This document shows, piece by piece, positions 36,120 through 45,188 of a stretch of 64,000 nt of DNA. Each line of letters opens with the position of its first letter. Positions within the stretch are counted from its first letter, which is position 1. A program made the translations under genes and the position numbers. The notes beneath the pieces were generated by a model. It saw nothing but the letters and a program-made list of their open reading frames with translations, was not told where the DNA came from and searched no databases. Source of the stretch: Kappaphycus alvarezii (taxonomy: Eukaryota > Rhodophyta > Florideophyceae > Gigartinales > Solieriaceae); the NCBI GenBank assembly GCA_002205965.3, contig NADL03000591.1, forward strand, positions 372,001-436,000, read 5' to 3'.

Positions 36120-37174
36120 TGACGGTTTTTTTGGTGCAGTGGAAAAGACTGTACGGTAGCGTGTTGTGGGCAGTTTGGAATTCGGGAGGCACTTGGGCGT
36201 ACTCGCCTGGTGAGAACGGGGGAATCTCAAGGGTTACGAGAGGGGAGCAGCGGCAAGGGGATTAGTCGGAGGGATGGAGGGGACGAAAGTTCGAGGGGCG
36301 ATATCTGTGGCATACAAGTACTGTGTCGTGCCTTGCTCGCACTGTTATGCCACCCGACACCCTCCCGTAGCACACGTGTCTGCGTCTAGAAACTTCGCTG
36401 GTACTATACTGTAACTCGTTTACTCTGATACTGTACAGTGCGATACATAACACCCCTAGCGGGGGAGAGTAAGAGAGGGGGACACAACAACATCAACACT
36501 TTTCCAAAATATGACATTCCCCATACGTCCTTTCTCTGATCACCATCACCCCTTCCTCCTCGTCACTCTCCCTTCCCGCAACTCGCGCGCAACCCGACAC
36601 TCGCGCTCTCAACATGGGTGCTTCCTTCGACAGAAGTACCATGTTCCCTCGATAGACTTCCGTCGACAGAAGTACCATGTTGAGGAAGCTAGTGCAGGGT
36701 TGAGCGCGAGTTGCGGGAAGGGAGAGTGACGCGGAGGAAGGGGTGATGGTGATCAGAGAAAGGAAGTATGGGGAATGTCATATTTTGGAAAAGTGTTGAT
36801 GTTGTTGTGTCCCCCCTCTCTTACTCTCCCCCCGCTAGGGGTGTTATGTATCGCACTGTACAGTATCAGAGTAAACGAGTTACAGTATAGTACCAGCGAA
36901 GTTTCTAGACGCAGACACGTGTGCTACGGGAGGGTGTCGGGTGGCATAACAGTGCGAGCAAGGCACGACACAGTACTTGTATGCCACAGATATCGCCCCT
37001 CGAACTTTCGTCCCCTCCATCCCTCCGACTAATCCCCTTGCCGCTGTTCCCCTCTCGTAACCCTTGAGATTCCCCCGTTCTCACCAGGCGAGTACGCCCA
37101 AGTGCCTCCCGAATTCCAAACTGCCCACAACACGCTACCGTTCAGTCTTTTCCACAGCACCAAAAAAGCCGTCA
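36120..37174. repeat. Fold-back element with about 496-bp inverted arms
   Basis: The left arm (36120-about 36615) begins TGACGGTTTTTTTGGTGC. It is nearly the exact reverse complement of the right arm (about 36676-37174), which ends GCACCAAAAAAGCCGTCA. The roughly 60-bp centre holds an 18-bp direct repeat CGACAGAAGTACCATGTT at 36628-36645 and 36664-36681. The same 63-codon frame appears in both arms because of the symmetry; I see no real coding sequence. No target duplication was found at the edges. This is either a fold-back-type transposable element or an inverted duplication. Its transcript would form a long hairpin RNA. Confidence 0.88.
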
Positions 37175-37259
37175 AGCTTGGCCAATTTGATTTACACCTC
37201 ACATTCAGGATACGGCTGCACGTAATCCGACAGCGAAATTGCATACAGTTAACAACCGG

Positions 37260-37560
37260 ATAGAGCTAAGGCGGAAACATGTACAGCTTTGAAAAATGGC
37301 GGCTAAAGCCTTGAAACTGCGCATCATTGGCGGCGCGCGACGAGGGGCCAAGCCGTGGCTGGGAGTGATGCGTGAGTCGCTCAAACACATAAGAATTGAA
37401 CGCAATGGGCTGAATTGAGCAATGCAGCTCGCATATCCTCGCATCAATGAGGCGCATTTTTCAGCCAGACAGCTTCCGACAACTTTTTGAATTTTGTCCT
37501 TATGGGCGATGTCGGCAGCGCCAAGAGCCTCAGCAACAGGGCCACTCAGCTCATCGCGAC
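37260..37560 (-). pseudogene. Short 3' fragment of the non-LTR family
   Basis: On the minus strand, EALGAADIAHKDKIQKV (about 37536-37480) aligns with the C-terminal GAADIAHRDKVNDLE-like region of the 43.93-44.96 kb copy. IQPIAFNSYVFERLT matches FxPLAFDSLG, and RHFSKLYMF matches RLYQKFSYA at the end of the 1-510 copy. It carries a stop and a frame change. 3'-biased fragments like this are usual for target-primed reverse transcription. Confidence 0.5.
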
Positions 37561-37581
37561 CTGAGTGGCCCTGTTGCTGAG
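37529..37581. repeat. Perfect 21-bp inverted repeat with 11-nt loop
   Basis: CTCAGCAACAGGGCCACTCAG (arm at 37529-37549), an 11-nt spacer (CTCATCGCGAC), and its exact complement at 37561-37581. It sits at the 5' edge of the minus-strand retroelement fragment. Confidence 0.9.
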
Positions 37582-39879
37582 AAATGGTTGCGAAGAGCGT
37601 GGCAATCGAGGTGGCGCATTCACCGGAAGCGGAGGAGGCCGCCTGTCGAAAATGCTAAAGGGGGGTAGGTGAGAATGTCTGTGGTGTTGAATACGGTGCA
37701 CGGAACTAGAAGTGGGATGTGAAACAGACTGTGACAGCCACTGCCCCGTACAACACGGACTTGTAGGACATTTTGGACAGGATTGTGGCGGCGAATACGG
37801 TACGAGCAGGAGACACAGGGGTCCACGATGTGGTGCACAAACGTGTCCGCTTTTTTCCCGTCTAATGGACATTTGAGCGGTATACAATGAACGGAGGGAT
37901 GTCCTTGTTGCACGGTGATCTTTAAAGTGCCTAATGTCGTGGAACGGCTAATGCAATGCGCAGGGGTGAATGATGTGGCAGGGATCTTGCCTGCTGGCAA
38001 TGTCATTTGCGTCGTCTGAAGGCACTATCGCTACGTTGGACGTAGAAAAGAACATCATCCCACTAGCATTCCAGGGGGCCCTCGTTGTTGTGTCCTGCTG
38101 TACCTGGCTCCAGTGTTCATGTGTCTGTCTCTGCTTAATATGTTGGGGACGGGTGAGTCAAACGGGGAGAAGGGCGGCCGTTGACGCGGACTGAGAAGGA
38201 AAGCAAGTAAAGGCGGCCTGGCACGTCCGAGTGGAAAACGCTGTCCTCCTTGGGACAGCAGTTAGCTAGTGTGATTTGGTGTGTAGAGTGGCTGGCGGTC
38301 CTTTCGCTGGCGATTCTGGCATGGCCGATTGTGGCTGTAGCGGCATTGTGTCGGAATTGCTTCATGTGGCAAAGGCCATGGCCTGCAAGGCGGACGGGTA
38401 GGCATACAGGTGGCATGCGTAGTCTATAAATGTGAGTCCCGAGTGACTCTGCTTGACCTGTCGTAGAACTCTGGTCGCAGTCCCTCGAATCTATTCTCCA
38501 CGTCAGACTTGTGCTACTGGACAGGCAGTCCGAAAGCGAAGCACAAAAATGCCGAACCGCACAGTCGGTGTTTGTAAATGCTGGTGCAACGGTCATAACG
38601 GTCACGCAGCAGAAAAGAGGCACCAAGACGGTTCTCTAATTCTCTCGAAGTAGAAAATGGTAACGTCCCGGCTACCAATAATGCCGCCGCGAAGGTCAAA
38701 GCGACATCTGGGACACTTCTCACGTTGGAAGTGCCCCAAGCGGGGGAAGCGGGTCCAAACAGAGAAAAGGCAGGGAAATTTGGCCAAAAACAAGAGAGGG
38801 CTCGATCGTTTCGGATGCGAGGTTTAGCAGGCGACAGATGTAGCGTTCGGTCCAGACCGTCACAGGCCGCAAACAGCTTTCTGTTGAGTGTGTGTCATTG
38901 GATTAACGTCGTCGTTGACTGGCCGCAGTCAACGCCGAATCTGCTTTGTAACGCTTTCTTGAGGGAGGGTGATGTGTACCTGTATGAGGACTGCATGGGG
39001 CACTTGGTGCTTGGGAGATCCGCGTGAGGGGCTTTCTATTTTCGTGAAGAACGGGATCCACCGCGGGGCTAGATACTGTCTTGCTGTTTGGTGCAGGTGA
39101 TAAGACGGACGTTGAGGTTGGTTGGAGAGGCGGCAGCACGGCAGTTCCTGTTAGAAGCGGACACCGTTTGAGTAGGGGTAGTTGCATGGTTCCGCTTAGG
39201 TATGGACGCAGTCCTGAAATCGCTGCAAGTTTGGTTGGGCGCTTTGCGAGGCGACGATGAACCAGCGTAGTGGTACCGCCGATGCAATGATGGCAAATCG
39301 GAAGGCATCAATGTCCGGCATTCGTAATGCTATTGGACGTGCGTACAGTACAAAGGACAATCCGAATTACAGTACTGTAAACAGAGTACACGTAGCCTAA
39401 AGCTTGATCTATAGGTGGACAAAGTTTACTGTGCTGTGGACATAGGCTAACCTATTTTTCAATCATTTATTAAAACAGCCCAAATTTTCCCCTGTATCCC
39501 TCGTACTAAACTTCAAAGCCCTAATTTAGGACACGTGTAAATAAAGCATTGGTAGCAAACATTCTGCACATTTTAGGCATTTGGTGCTCAATTTGAGTGC
39601 TTCCGGCCCTCAAGAAAATGTGCAGGTCAATCGATTTCGAATCGCCGGATTATACATATATTGAATGATTCGCTCGAGCCATCGCCACCGGCACACTAGC
39701 CAGCCCGCCAGTGCACGTGTCATCGGCCGTCGACGAAACAACTCGCGGCGTTGAACAAACTCTCCTTGCTTTATTCACTCCCAACCCATTAACACTTTCT
39801 CTTTAACAATAATCTGCGTACCCATATCTACCCAGTTTAAGTTCCAGTCGTTATCCTCAAAGCGCCTCGCGAATCAAAC
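37582..39879. other. Intergenic region upstream of SND1
   Basis: No confident gene. At 38549-38653 a plus frame contains GVCKCWCNGHNGHAAEKRH, a Cys-rich pattern like the N-terminal zinc region of some KDZ/Tnp2-type transposons, but nothing around it supports a transposase. Positions 39340-39380 hold clustered TACAGTAC/TACTGTA motifs. 39443-39492 is the diverged copy of the 727-770 motif. The SND1 promoter must lie here; no TATA box is obvious. Confidence 0.4.
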
Positions 39880-42663
39880 ATGGTAGCAATTTCAACTGCT
39901 TCTCCCGGTTATCTCACCGGTATCGTCAAGGCCGTTCCATCCGGTGATACCGTCGTGGTCATGAACGCCGCCGCTCCCAAGACCGGTCCTCCCCCCGAGA
40001 TGCGCCTCACCCTTGCAAGTCTCAAAGCACCGCTGCTTTCCAGAGATGGTGTCTCAGATGAGCCGTACGCCTGGGCTAGTCGTGAATGGCTTCGTAATCG
40101 CCTCATCGGCGAGCGTGTATCCTTTCGCATCGACTACCGTGTCCCCAACCTTAATCGTGTCTTTGCCACTATAATGCATCCGTCATCCTCCGTCTCTATC
40201 AATGAGGAGGCCGTTGCTGCCGGTATCTCACGTGTACGTCGTCCGCAGTCCGAAAACGAGAATTGTTCCCCAGAGTTTGAGACACTTTGTGCTGCTGAAG
40301 ATAAAGCTGCCTCCGCTCGTCTTGGTCTTCATGCAGGGGGTATTGCACCAATTACACGCCGTTTGCCAGCCGCTGGTGATTCCGTCGTCGATCCGGAAAT
40401 GCTTCTTCGTGTCTGCAAAGGTCGCCCTGTAAAGGGTATCGTCGAGTATGTTGCCAATGGATCTGCTGTCAAGGTGTTTCTGAAGGATGTCCCGCATAGC
40501 CCAGAGTCTGGTCCACGTGACTTGCTCCTGACTCTATGCCTCTCCGGAGTGCAAAGCCCCGGTTTCCGCCGTCCTGAGGGTGCTGACAGTACAGTCCCCC
40601 CCACTCCAATGCCATTTGCCGTTAACGCCAAGTTTCTCACGGAGATTCGTATGCTCAACCGAGATGTCAACGTTTACCTCGAAGGAGTTGATCGCAATGG
40701 CCTCTTGTTTGCAACGATCGAAGATCCCAATGCCCAGATGTATATCGGTGAGGAACTCCTTAAATCGGGCTTCGCTAAAACCGTAAGTTGGAGCATCGAT
40801 CTATCTCCTCGAGCACCTGCATTACGTGCCGCGGAGCGCTCTGCCCGTGATCGCCAAATGGGAGTGTGGAAGGGCTTCAAGGCCCCTACGAGGAACCCTG
40901 AGCTTTTCACAGGCAAGTGTGTGGAAGTCGTCAGTGGTGATATGATCGTCGTGCTGGATTACACTACGGGTGCTTTGCGCCGAATCTCTCTTGCCTCAGT
41001 CAGAGCAAATCGGGCCGATCGAGGGTCAAGAGATCGAACGACAATGCCCACTGGACCTATTGCGGATGCGAAAGAAGTCCTTAGAAAGAAACTTATTGGT
41101 CGCAAGGTGCGAGTCAAAGTGGAATACACTCGTGCCCCCGCTGAGGATTCGATCAGAAAGGACGTCATGGTCTTTGCAACAGTTGGACGAGAGGGAGACA
41201 AAAAGAACCCAGATGTCGCGTTGCCCATGATCACTAATGGTCTTCTAGCGGTCGTGCGTCACCGCGGCGAGGAGGATCGAGCGGCCAATTACGAGGAGTA
41301 TTTGGAACGCCAGAAAGCCGCGATGGAGTCACGGAAAGGCATTCACGGTGATAACACCACCGGCAGCATCAGGATCAACAATTTGACGGGGTCAGACGCG
41401 AAGAAGAGATCTCGGGATGTCCTCTCTGGCCTGCAGCGAAATGGACCGTACAAAGCCATTGTAGAGTTTGTTTCATCTGCGTCTCGGTACAGACTCTTCC
41501 TTCCGTCCGAGTCGATGCTCCTGACGTTGGCATTACGTGCGGTTCGTTGTCCGCAGTCAACTCGTAGATCATATGGACCAGATGGAAGCGTGCGAGAGGA
41601 GCAAGCAGGAGAACCGCACGGTGATGAGGCAGCGGATTTTGCGAAGGAGAACTTTATGCAGAGGGATGTGGAGGTTGAGATTCACAATGTTGACCGCGTT
41701 GGTGCGTTCCTCGGTAACATATATCTCGTTGACGGCTCTGGCGAGCGACAAGATGTTTCAGCCATGATCCTGAGTCACGGACACGGATACCTGCACGAGT
41801 CGTTCGACCCGTCCCGAGATGTCCAAGGCTCAAAATACTTGAGCATCGAGAATATAGCCAAGACTGAGAAGAAAGGAGTGTGGTCTGATTACGTGGAGCC
41901 CTCTGCGGAGGATGAGAATAGTGGCAGTAGCCCGAATGGTGTTCGAAAGACTTTTGTCGGTACAGTATGTGAAATTGGGTTTGGCGGGAGATTATTTGTG
42001 CAAAACCGAGACACATGTAAGGCTGCACTGGCCAGCGTGGAAGCCGGGCTTGGAAGCTTGTCTCTCGACAATGCTCAGCCGGCGCCGATGGCGGCCCTCA
42101 AGCCTGGGTCTGTAGTTGCCGCAAAATTCAGTGCGGACAACAGGTGGTACCGGGCAAAGGTTCTTGCAGTGCAGAAAGACTTTGGAGTTGACGTGCGATT
42201 CATTGACTATGGAAACGAGGAGCGTGTGGCGGCAAGTGATGTGCGCCGCTTTGGGGTGGTAAGTGGATTTGTGAGTGCGGCTCCAATTGCGATCGAAGTG
42301 GGGCTAGACCATGTCGTGGTGCCAGGGGCGGATGACCCCTGTGGAGTGGCTGCCGGAGAGTATCTTCGGGACTGTGTGTATGGGAAAGATGTAACGGTAT
42401 CTGTGGTGGCAGAGGACGGGCCTGGAAAGGTGATTGGGGACATTGCGATTCCGGTTGCCGGGAGCTCGGAATCGGCGTGTAAGTCGATTAGTCTCTCGGA
42501 ACAAATTTTGCAATCTGGACTTGCTCGTATACTGCGAAAGTCGGACCGGGCGTCAAAGGAGGCGTTTAAGAAACTTCGCCCTTTCGAGGAGGTTGGGATT
42601 GCGTCGCGCCAGTATTTGTGGAATTACGGTGATGCGTTTGATTCTGACTTTGATGATGAGTAA
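39880..42663 (+). CDS. SND1: Tudor-staphylococcal nuclease protein (Tudor-SN / SND1 / p100)
   Basis: A 927-residue intronless protein close to the 910 residues usual for SND1. It has the family layout. Staphylococcal-nuclease-like repeats begin at about residues 10 (GIVKAVPSGDTVVV), 180 (GRPVKGIVEYVANGSAVKVF), 341 (GKCVEVVSGDMIVVL) and 522 (YKAIVEFVSSASRYRLFL). A Tudor domain follows at about 737-795 (KPGSVVAAKFSADNRWYRA, DVRFIDYGNEE, with its aromatic-cage residues), split into a final partial nuclease repeat to about 915. The acidic end is DSDFDDE. SND1 binds and cleaves structured or edited RNA, acts in RNA silencing complexes and stress granules, and serves as a transcription co-activator; which of these applies here is inference. 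The ATG at 39880 is the first in frame and gives the expected N-terminus. Its 3' end faces NAA30, 213 bp away. Confidence 0.97.
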   Translation: MVAISTASPGYLTGIVKAVPSGDTVVVMNAAAPKTGPPPEMRLTLASLKAPLLSRDGVSDEPYAWASREWLRNRLIGERVSFRIDYRVPNLNRVFATIMHPSSSVSINEEAVAAGISRVRRPQSENENCSPEFETLCAAEDKAASARLGLHAGGIAPITRRLPAAGDSVVDPEMLLRVCKGRPVKGIVEYVANGSAVKVFLKDVPHSPESGPRDLLLTLCLSGVQSPGFRRPEGADSTVPPTPMPFAVNAKFLTEIRMLNRDVNVYLEGVDRNGLLFATIEDPNAQMYIGEELLKSGFAKTVSWSIDLSPRAPALRAAERSARDRQMGVWKGFKAPTRNPELFTGKCVEVVSGDMIVVLDYTTGALRRISLASVRANRADRGSRDRTTMPTGPIADAKEVLRKKLIGRKVRVKVEYTRAPAEDSIRKDVMVFATVGREGDKKNPDVALPMITNGLLAVVRHRGEEDRAANYEEYLERQKAAMESRKGIHGDNTTGSIRINNLTGSDAKKRSRDVLSGLQRNGPYKAIVEFVSSASRYRLFLPSESMLLTLALRAVRCPQSTRRSYGPDGSVREEQAGEPHGDEAADFAKENFMQRDVEVEIHNVDRVGAFLGNIYLVDGSGERQDVSAMILSHGHGYLHESFDPSRDVQGSKYLSIENIAKTEKKGVWSDYVEPSAEDENSGSSPNGVRKTFVGTVCEIGFGGRLFVQNRDTCKAALASVEAGLGSLSLDNAQPAPMAALKPGSVVAAKFSADNRWYRAKVLAVQKDFGVDVRFIDYGNEERVAASDVRRFGVVSGFVSAAPIAIEVGLDHVVVPGADDPCGVAAGEYLRDCVYGKDVTVSVVAEDGPGKVIGDIAIPVAGSSESACKSISLSEQILQSGLARILRKSDRASKEAFKKLRPFEEVGIASRQYLWNYGDAFDSDFDDE

Positions 42664-42876
42664 GATGTAGGTTTACGATGACGTAGTATACGTTTGGTGT
42701 TTCCTTGATGGCAAGGGCGGCTCGAGTTGAGTGGAATGATGACGGGTGTGTGGAGGTGAAAGATGGATTTGAAGTACGTAGACAAGACAGATTAGAGATT
42801 TGGGGAGCAGTGCGGGCTGTGGGAGCAAATGTGATAAAGTTGATGGGGCGGTGTGGCGTAAACGCAGTTACATTAT

Positions 42877-43463
42877 CTAAAACTTGATTTGAGTATGGAT
42901 TGGAAACGAGGAAAGACGTAGCTTGAGACGAAATGCATCATTTCCATTCAAGTAATATTTCTCAAAGCGCTTATCGCGAATGAAACCTAGATTCTCGTAG
43001 AGACGAAGGGCACCCTTGTTGGTAACCTCCGCCTCGAGTGTTACTTCCTCACAGTTTTTGGCAATCATAGCCTGAATTGCAGCGGCGACAAGTCTGGAAC
43101 CCAAGCCCATTTTACGACGATCCTCGCGTACAGCCAACATGGCGATATAACCGCGGTATACATCACGCTTATCAGGCTCCAACTTACAGACGACTGCACC
43201 GACGCAGGAGTGACCTTGCATGGCTAGATAACATAGGTCTGGCCAGTGGTTGATAAAGTAACGATAGGTGAATATGGAGTAGGGTTCTGAGAGATCTCTA
43301 CCGATGAGAGGTTTGATGAGATGGAGATCGCGCTCGTTTTTGTAGCTGTGGGGGTGGGTTAGTTTTGTGGCGGGGAATGCAATGGAATGGAATGGAATGG
43401 CTGAAGGGGGGGGGAATGGAGGTGAGGGTCTTACACTTGTATGGTTACTGGAGGGGTGGCCAT
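42877..43463 (-). CDS. NAA30: N-alpha-acetyltransferase 30, NatC catalytic subunit (two exons)
   Basis: A GNAT-fold acetyltransferase that acetylates the N-terminal Met of nascent proteins at the ribosome, working with NAA35 and NAA38. [38 protein letters not shown] (acetyl-CoA motif R87-x-x-G90-x-G92), [18 protein letters not shown] and [14 protein letters not shown] match NAA30/MAK3 closely. Proposed exons: 43463-43435 (29 nt, encoding MATPPVTIQ plus two bases) and 43345-42877, joined across an 89-bp intron (GTAAGA...CACAG). The product, 165 residues, begins [20 protein letters not shown], fitting the family's N-terminal strand and the length of yeast MAK3 (176). An unspliced 329-codon frame exists from 43866, but its N-terminal half is Pro/Ser-rich and unlike the family. 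Confidence 0.93.
43346..43434 (-). other. NAA30 intron, 89 bp
   Basis: Donor AAGT|GTAAGA, acceptor CCCCCACAG|C after a pyrimidine/purine mixed tract. It splits the Val codon between exon 1 and TAC-AAA-AAC. Removal gives the expected NAA30 start. Confidence 0.75.
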
Positions 43464-43925
43464 GGGGGGGAGGCTTGGGCGGCGCGGGTGAGCTGAGTGC
43501 GGCGGGGCGGGGCGATTGGGGAACGGAGTTTAGAGTGGACGGGTCGCTTGTTTGCCGAGTGTGGAGTGGAGTAACACTAGTGTGAAAGCGCAAACGGTGA
43601 AAAAGTGTTGTGGACACTTGTCGAGGTACGGTTGCCTTCAATTTTCCCTTAAAGGTTTGCGTGTACACTGTACGGCGGCCATTCTGGGAATGGTCTTCCG
43701 TTGCGGCAAAGCCCTTGCCGGGGTGTGAAACTTCTCTACGACACGCGGGATGTACTCCACGAGGAACAGAATGGAGGCGGCGAATGGGGCACGCCAGGAA
43801 TTTCAGAGGTATTAATACTGGGCACCCCGTAGGATATTCCGGGCCACAACCGACCATATCTTCCAAATATTAACTCACCCCTCATTTTCCCCCCAGGAAT
43901 CGAAAGACAGGGGCTGAAACTTAAA
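43464..43925. other. NAA30 upstream region
   Basis: No gene of its own. An open minus frame continues through it from 43866, but reads as low-complexity Pro/Ser-rich sequence, taken here as 5' untranslated or promoter DNA. Confidence 0.45.
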
Positions 43926-43929
43926 GTTT

Positions 43930-44956
43930 GGTGCCTAGAGGGTGTCGTCCGAAGGGGGCGGCAGGCGCGACGTCACAGTTTGCGCTCCAAGTCGTTGACT
44001 TTGTCTCGGTGAGCGATATCGGCGGCGCCGCTGGCCAATTTGTGCGGCCCTTGTGCTCACACTTTGTTTGAACGGGGAGACATCAGTAAGGTTACTGGCT
44101 ATCGGTCGGACCTGTTGGCCATTGGGCATGGGCAGGGCTTGAACGAGACTGTCCACAGGGCGGATATTCGTTCCCGGGACGAGGAGCGGGACCTCGTATT
44201 GGCAGTCCAGGCCCGCCGCGCGAGCAACGTGGTAGGCGAAGACGTTGCGTAGCGAGTTGTGGCGATGCGGGCGACCGAAACCGGGCAAGGCAGAGGTTCG
44301 CTGGGTGGTCGCCGAGTGCATCCATAGTTTGGTTGCAGTGGGCGCAGGTGAGCGGGAGGGAGTCATCGTAGAAGGGACGCCGAGATGCCGGCGGAGCATG
44401 GTCTGCCAGTGGGCCGTGGACATCAATGAAGCGTTTGTGGGATGGGCAAAGAGGAATGCAGCGGCGGGTTTGTTCCAGAACGCCAAGCCACGAATCTTGT
44501 GTTGAACATTATTGGCGCTGTGGTCAGTCAGGTTTGGGTGTGCCACCCACGAGTCGTCGCACCAGTGGACCCTCGTCTGTGCCTCCTACTGCTCACCATT
44601 TGGATCGGTTTGGAGGTTGAATGGTTTGGCAAGAAGTAGGGCTGGGTCAAAGGGGCCGTGGTCGACGGAATACGGATGCCCCGGGATGCATAGCAGGAAG
44701 TCGCGGAGTCGCGGCGAGGCCTGTGCATGTGAAATCGGGAGCATGGACATGGGTAAGCAGTCTGTAGTTGCGATGGCACCCATCGGCCTTGTCCCGGAGG
44801 AATAAGTCGGTGAAGGCCCGGTTGCCGACCGGCGCTTCTAGGGGCTCGAAGCCATCCCGGGAGCACTCGGACAGAGGAAACTCGCGGAGGAAGGTTGCGC
44901 GCTCCGGCAGAAGCGTGCTCGGCCAGTATGTGCGCGTCTTCCCCGCGTTGATGTAG
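43930..44956 (-). pseudogene. Non-LTR retrotransposon 3' fragment
   Basis: The minus strand begins with GLYINAGKTRTYWP and LPERATFLREFPLSECSRDGF, aligning with GFHVNRRKTRIH...RATLLAEFPLPGCLRDGF of the 8155-9076 segment. It later has EAQTRVHWCDDSW, NVQHKIRGLAFW and HWQTMLRRHLGVP, matching EAQARVNWHEDSW and QTMLCRHLGLP. GFGRPHRHNSLRNVF, GLDCQYEVPLLV and IRPVDSLV correspond to the zinc-like C-terminal domain. Final codons include PLSFDSWG. There are stops and frame changes, and an internal deletion relative to the longer copy. It lies between NAA30 and the malectin gene and is transcriptionally parallel to both. Confidence 0.82.
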
Positions 44957-45188
44957 AGGCCGACAGGCGGGCCCTCTACCTGAAGAATGAGAAGAAGGTT
45001 AATGCATTCAGTATCAAGAAGGCGGTAAGTAAAGGTCTAGCTACTGTCCCGGACTGTACGGTAGCTCTAGGATCATAGTTTTATTTAGAGACGCCTCGGT
45101 CGGACGGTCCGAGTTGATTCGGTGATTACCTGGCTATCGGCATCACCTCAAACATAAGGAATCAAATGTTGTAAACAATGCTTCAATG

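Noticed and set aside
38135-38626. 163-codon minus frame containing several cysteines
   Set aside because: No spacing pattern of a known domain, and the plus strand over it shows a competing Cys-rich fragment; not supportable as a gene.
42877-43866. Unspliced 329-residue NAA30 with long N-terminal extension
   Set aside because: The extension is Pro/Ser-rich, unlike the family, and a good intron gives the expected short N-terminus.
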